Below, piece by piece: positions 42,501 to 50,842 of a stretch of 64,000 nt of DNA; position 1 is the stretch's first letter; each line of letters begins with the position of its first letter. The translations under genes and the position numbers were made by a program. The notes under the pieces were generated by a model. It was not told the DNA's origin. It saw nothing but the letters and a program-made list of their open reading frames with translations, and did not search any database. The stretch comes from an uncultured Hungatella sp. (GTDB lineage: Bacteria; Bacillota; Clostridia; Lachnospirales; Lachnospiraceae), in contig CATLBR010000007.1 in the NCBI GenBank assembly GCA_949879795.1, positions 1-64,000 of the forward strand, written 5' to 3'.

Positions 42501-43879
42501 GCCGCTTTGATCATAATAGAACACTCAATCCTCTTCTTCTGCATCTCGCACCCGATATCATAGGCATCTGTGATGGAGCCGTGGAAGTTGTAGGAGTTGG
42601 CGGCACATCCGCCGCTGCAGTAGAACCGGGCAAAGCAGTTTCTGCACTTCTCCTTGGCATAGACGTTGCACAGTTTAAACTCATCTCTCACCTGAGTGTT
42701 GGTGATGCCCTCATCCACATTGCCCAGAAGAAATCCCTCCTGACCTACAAACTGGTGGCAGGGATACAGATCCCCCCATGGCGTCACCGCCAGGTACTCT
42801 GTGCCGGAGCCGCAGCCTGAGAGGCGCTTGGCCACACAGGGCCCCTGCTGCAGGTCGATCATAAAGTGGAAAAAGTTAAACCCTCTCCCCTCTCTCTTCC
42901 TTTTTATATATTCCACCGCCAGCTTGTCGTACTCCTCCAGGATCCGGGGAAGGTCCTCTTCCCTGATGGCGTAAGGCTCCTGTGGAGAAGCCACCACCGG
43001 CTCCATGGACATCTGCTTAAACCCCAGATCCGCGAAATGAATTATGTCCTGGGAAAAGTCCAGATTATTTCTGGTAAATGTCCCCCGCACATAGTAGTTT
43101 GTCTGCCCCCTGCTCTCGGCAAACTTCTGGAACTTGGGAACGATAAGGTCATAGCTGCCTGCCCCCCTGAGGAAAGGACGCATCCGGTCATTGACCTCCT
43201 TCCGACCGTCCAGACTGAGGACCACGTTGCTCATCTCCCGGTTGCAGAACTCCATAATCTCATCGTTGAGCAGAACCCCGTTGGTGGTCAGGGTAAACCG
43301 AAATCTTTTGCCGTGAAGTTCTTCCTGCGAGCGTCCGTACTCCACCAGCTGCTTTACCACCTCCCAGTTCATGAGAGGTTCCCCTCCGAAGAAGTCCACC
43401 TCCAGGTTTCGTCTGCTGCCGGAACTGGCGATGAGAAAGTCAAGGGCCTTCTTTCCCACTTCAAAGCTCATGAGAGCCCGCTTTCCCCGGTACTCCCCCT
43501 CCCCTGCGAAGCAGTAACGGCAGGCCAGATTACAGTCGTGGGCGATATGAAGGCACAACGCCTTCACCACTGTCTTTCTCTTTTTAAAATCTGCCACATA
43601 GTCACGGTAGACATCCCTGGCAAACAACTCCTCCCTGTCGATCAGCTCCTGGATGTCATTCAGAGCATCCTCAATATCCTGAGCCTCATAAGTCTCTCCC
43701 AGACAGCTTCTCACCTGACTTTTCAGCTCCTCAGACACAGGCTCCGGCTTTTCCATCTCCGGTATCTTTCTGTCCAGAAAGGCCACAGCGTCATACACCA
43801 CATCATCCACCACATGGACGGCACCGCTGTTCACATCCATGACAATATCATACCCATTATTTTTATACTGATGAATCAC
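42488..43879 (-). CDS. scfB: SCIFF peptide maturase (radical SAM/SPASM)
   Basis: Radical-SAM enzyme of 463 aa that forms Cys-to-alpha-carbon thioether bonds in the SCIFF peptide. An N-terminal peptide-binding region (1-95) precedes the cluster motif C116-x3-C120-x2-C123 (HDCNLACRYC). A SPASM domain with two more clusters is at the C-terminus: CGSG, YPCHQFVGQEGFLLGN, CRNCFARFYCSGGC and C at IGCEM. The signature around SMEPVVASP fits the family. It follows its substrate gene scfA by 129 bases, with a hairpin between them, and lies upstream of secDF, as in many Clostridia. Confidence 0.95.
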   Translation of the reverse strand: MIHQYKNNGYDIVMDVNSGAVHVVDDVVYDAVAFLDRKIPEMEKPEPVSEELKSQVRSCLGETYEAQDIEDALNDIQELIDREELFARDVYRDYVADFKKRKTVVKALCLHIAHDCNLACRYCFAGEGEYRGKRALMSFEVGKKALDFLIASSGSRRNLEVDFFGGEPLMNWEVVKQLVEYGRSQEELHGKRFRFTLTTNGVLLNDEIMEFCNREMSNVVLSLDGRKEVNDRMRPFLRGAGSYDLIVPKFQKFAESRGQTNYYVRGTFTRNNLDFSQDIIHFADLGFKQMSMEPVVASPQEPYAIREEDLPRILEEYDKLAVEYIKRKREGRGFNFFHFMIDLQQGPCVAKRLSGCGSGTEYLAVTPWGDLYPCHQFVGQEGFLLGNVDEGITNTQVRDEFKLCNVYAKEKCRNCFARFYCSGGCAANSYNFHGSITDAYDIGCEMQKKRIECSIMIKAALSE

Positions 43880-43941
43880 TGTTCCCTATCTCCTTCTATC
43901 CAGACGGGCATTTTTACGGACACACCAACTGTCACACAAAT

Positions 43942-43972
43942 TACCCCTACAATCTCAGCGACCGTAGGGGTA
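43942..43972 (-). terminator. Hairpin between scfA and scfB (attenuator candidate)
   Basis: Perfect 9-bp stem TACCCCTAC (43942-43950) with GTAGGGGTA (43964-43972), and only a short UUU after it on the minus strand. It would let more precursor than maturase mRNA accumulate, as is common in peptide-modification operons. Confidence 0.55.
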
Positions 43973-44008
43973 TAGATTACCTGCCTGTCTTCTGTAATAC
44001 CGGCTCGA

Positions 44009-44155
44009 TTAGCGCCCGCTGTTCTCACAGCTCTGGTTTCCCACTGTACAGGAAGTCTTGCACGCAGACTGACAGGAAGTCTGGCACTCCCCGCAGCCGC
44101 CCTTCTTCATGGTATCCTTTAAAATGTTATTGCTTAAAGTTTTTACTTTCTTCAT
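44009..44155 (-). CDS. scfA: SCIFF precursor peptide (six cysteines in forty-five)
   Basis: Ribosomally made peptide of 48 aa, the substrate of the neighbouring radical-SAM maturase. The leader opens MKKVKTLSNNILKDTMKK and the core has exactly six cysteines at 21, 24, 28, 32, 36 and 43 (CGECQTSCQSACKTSC then C43 near the end). Known members receive thioether links from Cys sulfur to neighbouring residues. The biological role of SCIFF is still unclear; its near-universal presence in Clostridia suggests a housekeeping function. GGAGG precedes the ATG, and a consensus promoter lies about 65 bases upstream. Confidence 0.95.
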   Translation of the reverse strand: MKKVKTLSNNILKDTMKKGGCGECQTSCQSACKTSCTVGNQSCENSGR

Positions 44156-44217
44156 GTTTATCCTCCATTTCCAGGGCATATATATACTTTCTGCCCTTTT
44201 TCCGTTGCGCTTTCCTG

Positions 44218-44246
44218 ATTATAGCATAAGTCCGACCTTCGTGCAA
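44218..44246 (-). promoter_or_regulatory. scfA promoter
   Basis: Minus-strand TTGCAC (44241-44246), 17 bases, then TATAAT (44218-44223) with an extended TGC. A strong, apparently constitutive promoter, overlapping the space just after the diguanylate cyclase stop. Confidence 0.85.
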
Positions 44247-44264
44247 GAACTTGTTGCGGTCCCG

Positions 44265-45629
44265 TCACTCTCCGTCGTAAAATCCACAGTCGCATCTGCC
44301 GTTTTCTTTTACTTTATACAGGGCCCTGTCCGCCTGACTGTACAGTTCCTCAGGAAATCCCTTGTCGGAAAATGCCACCCCCACGCTCAGGGACACACCC
44401 GGCAGACCATTCTCCTGCTTCTGAAGAATTTGATTGACCATGCTGATCTTATTGTAAATCAAGTTCTGCAGCCTCCTGGGACAGCTTGTCATGATGACGG
44501 CAAACTCATCTCCGCCGATTCTGGCCACATAGTCGCCGGAGCGGAAGCTGTCTGTCAGCTGCTTTGCCACCTTCTTGAGAATCTGATCCCCGATCTCATG
44601 GCCGTAACCGTCATTGACTGTCTTAAACTTATCTACATCGATGATCATAAACGCAATAGGTTCCGAAGAGGCCTTCAAAAGTTCTCTCATCTGCTCAAAC
44701 GCTCCCCTGTTGATCACCCCTGTCAGCGGGTCATGTTCCGCCTTGTGGCGCAGCAACACCTCGTTGGCCGCGTTGACCTCATATATATCGTTGTAAGTCA
44801 GAGCCAAGTATTTAAACTCGTAGGCGCCGGTGATCTTCAGCATCTTCTCCTCTTTGATACAGTCTATGTATATCTGCAGCGGCTTCACGATCAGCATGAT
44901 CACCAGAATAAAATTCAGGGCATTGAGGGCGAAGAGAACGACGATGCATATCCTCTGCTGAATCATAATCGTCTTGAGCGTGGCGACGCTCTCCGACTGC
45001 TTTCCCCTGGTCCACGCCGTGATGGAATTCAAGAAATAATCTGTGTTGCTCATGATCAGCTCTTTGGCATTCTGATATTCCAGATCGAACACCATGATTC
45101 TGGCTTCATCCACCATCTCCTGGGGGCCCAGCAGCCGATCCTCGTCCCGGAGAGCCACACTCCTCACTTCCTCGGGAAGCGAGGCCTCGTCGTACCCCTG
45201 GGAACAGGAGATCAGTTTCATAGCATATATCTCCGTCTCCGTCAGCTGGTTGGATTTATCAAGCGCCGTCTGGAGATACCTGTATGCCTCCTGGCCGGTC
45301 TTGTATTCCTGCAGTTCTTCCAGGGCTCTCTCCCTGCGCCTGTTTACATTCTTCTCTTCAAAATATGCCTCCATATATGACGGATCCATGGTGACCGCAT
45401 ACATGCGCACCTGCTCCGTGAGATAGTCGGATCCCTCCCGAACCAGAGTCGCGTCCTTCTCGCAGCTGATATAATTCTCTGTGGCATCGATCAGATTTTC
45501 ATACTTCAGGGAAACCTGAATCGTGGCGTAAACCAGAACCATATACAGGACGGCGGCCGCTATAATCATACTATAGTTCAATGTCTGTATCTTTATTCCC
45601 TTGACTCTCCTGCCCGTTTCCTTTTTCAT
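44265..45629 (-). CDS. Membrane-bound diguanylate cyclase
   Basis: Protein of 454 aa that should make cyclic di-GMP from two GTP. Two membrane segments (about 18-38 and 228-250) flank an extracytoplasmic, largely helical sensor of the four-helix type. The GGDEF domain (about 295-450) has DPLTGVINR, DVDKFKTVNDGYGH and the active motif RIGGDEFAVIM near 371. An inhibitory I-site RSGD sits five residues before it, so feedback by c-di-GMP is expected. No EAL or HD-GYP partner is in the window. Transcribed on the same strand ahead of scfA. Confidence 0.92.
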   Translation of the reverse strand: MKKETGRRVKGIKIQTLNYSMIIAAAVLYMVLVYATIQVSLKYENLIDATENYISCEKDATLVREGSDYLTEQVRMYAVTMDPSYMEAYFEEKNVNRRRERALEELQEYKTGQEAYRYLQTALDKSNQLTETEIYAMKLISCSQGYDEASLPEEVRSVALRDEDRLLGPQEMVDEARIMVFDLEYQNAKELIMSNTDYFLNSITAWTRGKQSESVATLKTIMIQQRICIVVLFALNALNFILVIMLIVKPLQIYIDCIKEEKMLKITGAYEFKYLALTYNDIYEVNAANEVLLRHKAEHDPLTGVINRGAFEQMRELLKASSEPIAFMIIDVDKFKTVNDGYGHEIGDQILKKVAKQLTDSFRSGDYVARIGGDEFAVIMTSCPRRLQNLIYNKISMVNQILQKQENGLPGVSLSVGVAFSDKGFPEELYSQADRALYKVKENGRCDCGFYDGE

Positions 45630-45717
45630 ACTGCCGCCTCCACGATCTTTATAATCTTGTACATATCCCTGTGTCTGTGCGAATATATTTACATCAAGAA
45701 AATTTCAAGGAGTTTTT

Positions 45718-46077
45718 ATGGAATCATCCACCCCCGGGGCCCTGCTTCATTCCCTGCTTTTTTCCTATATTTTTTCCGGTCTTCTGCTGGCAGCCACCTC
45801 ATTCGCGCTGTACAAATTCCACCTGAAAGAGAGTCAGGTGGCCATGGCCGTCAACGGGATCTATCTCCTGTCCTGCGCCCTTGCAGGCTTCCTCATGGGA
45901 AAACGTCTGCAAAAGCAGCGGTTTTTCTGTGGCCTTCTGGCCGGGCTGTCCTACTTCCTGGTGCTTTTGGCCGTGTCCTTCGTCATCCACCAGGGGATCA
46001 CCTCAGACACTCCCCGGCTCCTCACCACACTGGCCTTCTGTGTGGGAAGCGGAATCATCGGAGGAGTCGCAAGCTAA
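45718..46077 (+). CDS. TIGR04086-family membrane protein
   Basis: Small membrane protein of 119 aa with four hydrophobic segments filling nearly the whole chain (LLFSYIFSGLLLAATSFALY, YLLSCALAGFLMGKRLQKQ, FFCGLLAGLSYFLVLLAV, FCVGSGIIGGVAS). From memory it fits the TIGR04086 family (YrzE-like), often found near yajC and the SCIFF genes in Clostridia. Its function is unknown. AAGGAG precedes the ATG. Its stop overlaps the stop of the converging CNNM/CorC gene by four bases. Confidence 0.8.
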   Translation: MESSTPGALLHSLLFSYIFSGLLLAATSFALYKFHLKESQVAMAVNGIYLLSCALAGFLMGKRLQKQRFFCGLLAGLSYFLVLLAVSFVIHQGITSDTPRLLTTLAFCVGSGIIGGVAS

Positions 46078-47390
46078 AGAGCAGAGTCAACCACGTCAGA
46101 AGAGGGGGAGGGGTCAGCGCCGCTTTCCTTCTCCTGACTGTCCTCCGGCAAAATCATGAGGATTCGGTCAATCCTGTTTTTGTCCACACTCTCCACGATA
46201 AACCGGATTCCCCCATCGGTGACCTCCTCTCCTTCATCAGGCAGATGATCAAGCAGCCCGATGACCAGGCCGCCCACAGAATCGTAATCCTCCGACTCCA
46301 GGTTCAGACCCAAACGGTCGTTGAGATCATCCAGCTTCATGGCCCCTGCCACCGAGTACTCTCCCGGTCCTTTGCACTGAACACTCTTTATCTCGTCCTG
46401 ATCGTACTCGTCCCGTATCTCCCCCACGATCTCTTCCAGCATATCCTCCAGAGTCACCAGGCCTGCTGTGGCTCCATACTCGTCCAGAACGATCACAAGA
46501 TTGCTGAAGGTTTTCTGCATCTCCACCATCAGTTCTGCCGTCTTCTTGTACTCGTAAGTGTACATGGGCTGTCTCAAGTAGTCCCGGATATTGAACTCTT
46601 TATGGTTCTCAATGAGAAGCAGATCCTTCACATTGATGATTCCGATCACATTGTCCGTGGTCTCCTCGTACACCGGAATTCGGGTATACTGCTCTTTTCT
46701 GAAAATATCCAGCAGTTCATCATAAGTCGCGTCTACATTTACAAATACCATATCGATTCGGGGAACCATGATGTCTTTTGCCAGAGAATCCCCAAAATCA
46801 AATACATTGGTAATCATCTTTTTCTCTTTTGTCTCGATAACCCCCTCCTCGTGGCTCACTTCCACGATGGTGCGCAGCTCATCCTCCGTGATCATCTCCT
46901 GCTTTTTGTTGGGGTCCACCTTCATCAGCATCAAAACTCCCAGAGACAGCTTGTTGACCACCACGATCACCGGGGTCAGAATCCACATCAGGGCATAGAT
47001 AACCCCCGCACTCCTCAGTGCCATGGACTCCGCGGATATGGTGGACAGTGTCTTGGGCGTGATCTCTCCGAACACCAAAATAAGCAGTGTCAGCAAACCG
47101 GTGGCCAGACCTACCGCCTTGTTTCCGAAGATCTTTATGGTCAATGTAGTCATCAGGGAAGAAGCCGTCAGATTGACGATATTGTTGCCAATGAGAATCG
47201 CACTTAACATCTTACCCTGCTGTTCGATGACCTTCGACAGGGTAACTGCCCTTTCAACACCAGACTCGGCGAGAGTCCTGACACGGATCTTATTCACAGT
47301 GGTAAGCGCGGTTTCCGACGATGAGAAGAATGCCGACAATGCCAATAAGATAATTAACGTAAGCAACTGTATGACGTCACTTGAATCCAA
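46074..47390 (-). CDS. CNNM/CorC-family transporter (hemolysin-like)
   Basis: Membrane protein of 438 aa. The N-terminal DUF21/CNNM transmembrane domain (about 1-190) contains SAFFSSSETALTTVNK and FGEITPKTLS. It is followed by a pair of CBS domains (about 200-325, MVPRIDMVFVN, TRIPVYEE) and a C-terminal CorC/HlyC domain (about 340-420). Relatives export Mg2+ or other divalent cations. The start codon is TTG, 9 bases after AAGGAG. A consensus promoter lies just upstream. Confidence 0.93.
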   Translation of the reverse strand: MDSSDVIQLLTLIILLALSAFFSSSETALTTVNKIRVRTLAESGVERAVTLSKVIEQQGKMLSAILIGNNIVNLTASSLMTTLTIKIFGNKAVGLATGLLTLLILVFGEITPKTLSTISAESMALRSAGVIYALMWILTPVIVVVNKLSLGVLMLMKVDPNKKQEMITEDELRTIVEVSHEEGVIETKEKKMITNVFDFGDSLAKDIMVPRIDMVFVNVDATYDELLDIFRKEQYTRIPVYEETTDNVIGIINVKDLLLIENHKEFNIRDYLRQPMYTYEYKKTAELMVEMQKTFSNLVIVLDEYGATAGLVTLEDMLEEIVGEIRDEYDQDEIKSVQCKGPGEYSVAGAMKLDDLNDRLGLNLESEDYDSVGGLVIGLLDHLPDEGEEVTDGGIRFIVESVDKNRIDRILMILPEDSQEKESGADPSPSSDVVDSAL

Positions 47391-47427
47391 AAAATATCAC
47401 TCCTTGTTTTTCCATATTTTAGGTGAT

Positions 47428-47456
47428 ATTGTACATGATAATCCGCTTTTTGTCAA
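47428..47456 (-). promoter_or_regulatory. Promoter of the CNNM/CorC gene
   Basis: Minus-strand TTGACA (47451-47456), 17 bases, then TACAAT (47428-47433), about 38 bases before the TTG start. Confidence 0.85.
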
Positions 47457-47497
47457 ATACCACCTGGCGCGTTGCAGGAGGGAGGCTAAAAGGCCGT

Positions 47498-47525
47498 CCT
47501 GCCGGGGTATGAATACCCCGGCAGG
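47498..47525 (-). terminator. lspA terminator hairpin
   Basis: Perfect 13-bp stem (47498-47510 with 47513-47525) around a 2-base loop, about 40 bases after the lspA stop. A UUUU run comes 7 bases after the stem on the minus strand. Confidence 0.7.
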
Positions 47526-47562
47526 CACATCTTCGCCGCTCTCCGCCTTCTAAGGAGACACC

Positions 47563-48030
47563 TTACCTCTCCCTGACGGTCTCGATCAGTTCAGCCGTGA
47601 ACATAACCGCCGCTCCGAGAAAGACAGCTATATCTCCCAGGTTGAACACGATCTTTTTCAGCTTTTCCACCCGGACGCTGAAGTAGTCCACCACATAACC
47701 ACGCTTCATCCGATCATAGAGATTGCTCAGACCTCCGCCCAGCACAAGGGCGGCGCCCACCTTCTCCAACCTGTGTCCTTTTCTGGGAAAAAGCCACAGA
47801 AAAATCCCCGTCACCGCCGAGAGCACAGCCAGCGGAATAAGCCTCACCAGCTCCGGCCTGTCCTTCAGCATTCCCATGGGAAGGCCCTGATTGCGGCTTT
47901 GATGCAGGGTTATAAAGCCTTTCGTACAGTCCAGCTCCTTTGGAAAATCTTTTGGGTCAGCTTCTTCTATGGTGGATTTGACAGCCAGATCCGCCAGGAG
48001 GATGATAACAATCAACAATATCAGTGCCAT
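47563..48030 (-). CDS. lspA: Lipoprotein signal peptidase
   Basis: Aspartic membrane peptidase of 155 aa that cleaves prolipoprotein signal peptides just before the lipid-modified Cys. Four membrane segments. The catalytic aspartates lie in GGLSNLYDRMKRGYVVDYF and FNLGDIAVF, with another conserved Asp in helix 1 (LLADLAVKS). It is somewhat divergent from enteric LspA but keeps the key motifs. Start backed by AAGGAG. It would process the lipoprotein encoded at 18869-20002. Confidence 0.9.
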   Translation of the reverse strand: MALILLIVIILLADLAVKSTIEEADPKDFPKELDCTKGFITLHQSRNQGLPMGMLKDRPELVRLIPLAVLSAVTGIFLWLFPRKGHRLEKVGAALVLGGGLSNLYDRMKRGYVVDYFSVRVEKLKKIVFNLGDIAVFLGAAVMFTAELIETVRER

Positions 48031-48053
48031 AGTTTTGTCTCCTTTTTTTATTC

Positions 48054-48082
48054 ATTGTACTATGATTATCTTTTTCCGTCCA
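48054..48082 (-). promoter_or_regulatory. lspA promoter
   Basis: Minus-strand TGGACG (48077-48082), 17 bases, then TACAAT (48054-48059). It shares a 109-bp divergent space with the subtilase gene, which has a plus-strand TATAAT at 48107-48112 but no clear -35 element. Confidence 0.65.
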
Positions 48083-48139
48083 GTGGGTTATCATTCATTT
48101 TCTGCATATAATAAAGAAAAGATTGCTGGAACCTGAGTT

Positions 48140-49888
48140 ATGAGCAAATGCACTGCTAATGTGGCCGGCCAGGAGTATGCCGATTTTGTCTACCGGCACA
48201 GCTCGGCCACCCTGGACGAACTGTCCCGGATTCTGGATACAGACTGTATCAGCTTTGTAAATGAATCTTATGTTGTCTACTATGTTCCTCTTAATGAAGC
48301 CATGCCTTTAAACATTCCCAACCACTCCTATGAGTCGATTCCAACCCTGTTCGGCCTCATGGATACCACCAGCATGGAAGCCTCCGGCGTCCTGTCCACC
48401 TTCCGTCAGCCTACTCTCGGCTCCAACGGCGAGGGTGTCCTTGTCGGTCTCATCGACACCGGAATCGATTACCAGAACCCACTGTTCCGCCGCCCCAACG
48501 GCACTACCCGCATCCTGGGACTGTGGGACCAGACGGCAGAGGACGGCGGGTTTGAGCTGCCCGGCAACCGGCCCTTTCTCTTTCCCTTTCTTTTCGGAAA
48601 AGAATATCTGGAAGAAGATATCAACCGCGCTCTCTTTCATCAGGACCCTCTGTCCATAGTACCTTCCGTGGACACCAACGGTCACGGAACCTTCTTGGCA
48701 GGAATAGCGGCAGGGGGCGTTTCCCTGTCTTCTGACTTTATCGGAGCGGCTCCTCAATGCAGCTTAGGGATAGTGAAACTGAAACCTGCCAAGCAATATC
48801 TGAGAGATTACTATATGATACCCGACGGGGCTGACGCCTACCAGAGCAGCGACATTATGCTGGCCGTCACCTATCTCACACTTCTGGCCCGGCGCCACCG
48901 CATGCCCCTGGTGATCTGCCTGGGCCTGGGAAGCAACTGCGGAGGACACACCGGCGCTTCCCCGGTAGGCGAAGTTCTCAACGGCCTCCGCTCTTACCTG
49001 GGAGTGGCAGCCGTCTGTTCTGCAGGCAACGAAGTGGGCCTCCGCCACCACTGCCTGGGGCGCGTCAGCACTCCTCCCGGAGGATCCAGAGATTTTGATG
49101 AGATCGAGCTGAGGGTGGGAGACGACGAAAAAGGATTTATGATTGAGCTGTGGGCCGACTCCCCGGAAATCTACACCGTAGGCTTTGTATCGCCCACCGG
49201 AGAAATAATACAGAGAATTCCGCTGTCCCTTGGCAGCGAGACCGTCGTAAATTTTTCCCTGGAGTCCACCAGTATCGTCGTGTCCTATGCCACCGCCCTG
49301 GGAACCCAGAGCAGTTTTCTGGCTTCCCTTCGATTCATCGATCCCATTCCGGGAATATGGCGGATACGTGTCTATCCCGTGATCGTGTTCTCCGGTGTCT
49401 ACCACATGTGGCTTCCTATACAGGGATTCATCTCACCTGACACCTACTTTCTTCAGGCCGACCCTTACACCACGATTGTATCTCCAGGCAACACCGACTT
49501 TCCCATCACGGTCAGCACCTACAATCATATGGACAGCAGCCTCTTCATCCATTCCAGCCGCGGTTATACCAGAGACGGGCGCGTCAAACCTGATCTGGCT
49601 GCTCCCGGTGTGGATGTATACGGTCCCGGCATATCCTCTGTCCCCGGAGAATATCCCATGGTGCGGATGACCGGTTCCTCTGTGGCCGCCGCCCATGTGG
49701 CAGGGGCCGCCGCAAACATTTACTCCAGGCAATATCCCGCCGGTTCATACCCCAATATCGGAGGTGATCTGGTAAAAGCCTCCCTGATCCGAGGAGCTGC
49801 CAGAAATCCCAACTACACATACCCCAACCAGGAATGGGGCTACGGCACACTGGATCTCTACAATTCGTTTCTCTCTCTCCGCCAATAG
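48140..49888 (+). CDS. Csp-like subtilisin-family serine protease (S8)
   Basis: Subtilase of 582 aa without a signal peptide. The triad is Asp106 (GLIDTGIDY), His182 (NGHGTFLAG) and Ser514 (TGSSVAAAHVAG). The serine motif departs from the usual GTSMAAPHVAG. A jelly-roll-like insertion between His and Ser (about 300-450) is typical of Clostridial CspA/B/C proteases, which act in spore germination. The first 80 residues resemble a prodomain. All three catalytic residues are present, so activity is expected. The ribosome-binding site is weak. Germination protease is an inference; a general cytoplasmic or spore-coat protease is possible. Confidence 0.88.
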   Translation: MSKCTANVAGQEYADFVYRHSSATLDELSRILDTDCISFVNESYVVYYVPLNEAMPLNIPNHSYESIPTLFGLMDTTSMEASGVLSTFRQPTLGSNGEGVLVGLIDTGIDYQNPLFRRPNGTTRILGLWDQTAEDGGFELPGNRPFLFPFLFGKEYLEEDINRALFHQDPLSIVPSVDTNGHGTFLAGIAAGGVSLSSDFIGAAPQCSLGIVKLKPAKQYLRDYYMIPDGADAYQSSDIMLAVTYLTLLARRHRMPLVICLGLGSNCGGHTGASPVGEVLNGLRSYLGVAAVCSAGNEVGLRHHCLGRVSTPPGGSRDFDEIELRVGDDEKGFMIELWADSPEIYTVGFVSPTGEIIQRIPLSLGSETVVNFSLESTSIVVSYATALGTQSSFLASLRFIDPIPGIWRIRVYPVIVFSGVYHMWLPIQGFISPDTYFLQADPYTTIVSPGNTDFPITVSTYNHMDSSLFIHSSRGYTRDGRVKPDLAAPGVDVYGPGISSVPGEYPMVRMTGSSVAAAHVAGAAANIYSRQYPAGSYPNIGGDLVKASLIRGAARNPNYTYPNQEWGYGTLDLYNSFLSLRQ

Positions 49889-49901
49889 ACAACACAACTC
49901 C

Positions 49902-49938
49902 AAAAACGGCTGGGTGCCATCAGCACCGCAGCCGTTTT
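49902..49938. terminator. Bidirectional terminator, subtilase and DUF134-NifX genes
   Basis: A 10-bp stem AAAACGGCTG (49903-49912) with CAGCCGTTTT (49929-49938) and further pairing (TGC/GCA) inside. A and T runs at its base let it serve the plus-strand subtilase and the minus-strand DUF134-NifX gene alike. Confidence 0.85.
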
Positions 49939-49967
49939 CAATGCCTGTTGCTATATGAACATACAAA

Positions 49968-50765
49968 CTACATGGTTCCTCCTGAACACCGGTTTCCTCC
50001 GCACCCGTGTCCCGCTTCCCCACAGCCGTGCCCATCCCCGTGGTGATGCCCTTCCCCATGGTGATCGCAGCGGACATCCGGGTCAAAAACCAGGTTCCCA
50101 GCAAGCAGAGCCTCCACCGCTTCATCTGCACTGCCGGAGACTCCTCCATAAAGCCGGATCCCTGCTTCCGCCAGCGCAACCTGCGCGCCTGCCCCGATCC
50201 CTCCACAGATCAATGTATCCACCTTCAGTCCCAGAAGCAATCCCGCCAGGGCCCCGTGGCCGCTGCCTTCCGTGCTCACGATCTGAGCGCCTGTCACCTT
50301 TCCATCCTCGATGTCATAAATCTTAAACTGCTCCGTATGCCCAAAATGCGGGAATACGTTTCCGTTTTCATAGGTAACCCCAATCTTCATAATTCCGTCT
50401 TCCTTTCTTTTCCCTGCAGTCTCTGCCGCATATTCTGTCCTGATGCATTTTTTGCCGCGACAGCTCCGCGCTGCGCCGTCGCAAAGCACATAATTTCCGC
50501 CGGAAATACACAGTGTTTTTCCATTGACAATACAGTCCGCGATCTTTGTCCGGGCCCTCTCATACATTTCCGTCACCGTGGTGCGGGAAATCCCCATCTG
50601 CCTGGCACACTGTTCATGAGTCCTCTTCTCGTAATCGATGAGACGGACCGCCTCAAATTCATCCACTGTCAGCAGAATCTGCTCTTGGCTCCCCCCTTTG
50701 CAGGGAGCAAAGCTGTCGTATTGGGGCTCAAAACAGATTCTCCTGCATCGGACCGGTCTTGCCAT
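49968..50765 (-). CDS. DUF134 and NifX-like fusion protein
   Basis: Two-part protein of 265 aa. Residues 1-95 are a DUF134 domain (PF02001), a helix-turn-helix-like fold with ARQMGISRTTVTEMYERARTKIAD, preceded by the cysteine-containing opening MARPVRCRRI. Residues about 125-230 are a NifB/NifX-type iron-molybdenum-cofactor-binding domain (KIGVTYENGNVFPHFGHTEQF). The tail is extremely His/Cys/Gly-rich and probably binds metal. Start at 50765 behind GGAGG. No nitrogenase genes are nearby, so a metal or iron-sulfur regulator is more likely than nitrogen fixation. Confidence 0.9.
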   Translation of the reverse strand: MARPVRCRRICFEPQYDSFAPCKGGSQEQILLTVDEFEAVRLIDYEKRTHEQCARQMGISRTTVTEMYERARTKIADCIVNGKTLCISGGNYVLCDGAARSCRGKKCIRTEYAAETAGKRKEDGIMKIGVTYENGNVFPHFGHTEQFKIYDIEDGKVTGAQIVSTEGSGHGALAGLLLGLKVDTLICGGIGAGAQVALAEAGIRLYGGVSGSADEAVEALLAGNLVFDPDVRCDHHGEGHHHGDGHGCGEAGHGCGGNRCSGGTM

Positions 50766-50799
50766 ACATCCACCTCCATTTCCGACATATGACGATAAT

Positions 50800-50828
50800 A
50801 TAATACCACGAAAGTTTAGAGAATGCAA
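50800..50828 (-). promoter_or_regulatory. Promoter of the DUF134-NifX gene
   Basis: Minus-strand TTGCAT (50823-50828), 17 bases, then TATTAT (50800-50805) with an extended TGG. Confidence 0.75.
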
Positions 50829-50842
50829 GTCCGTCTCCCGCT

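Noticed and set aside
49968-50765. Nitrogen-fixation gene
   Set aside because: The NifX-like domain is fused to DUF134 and no nif genes are nearby.
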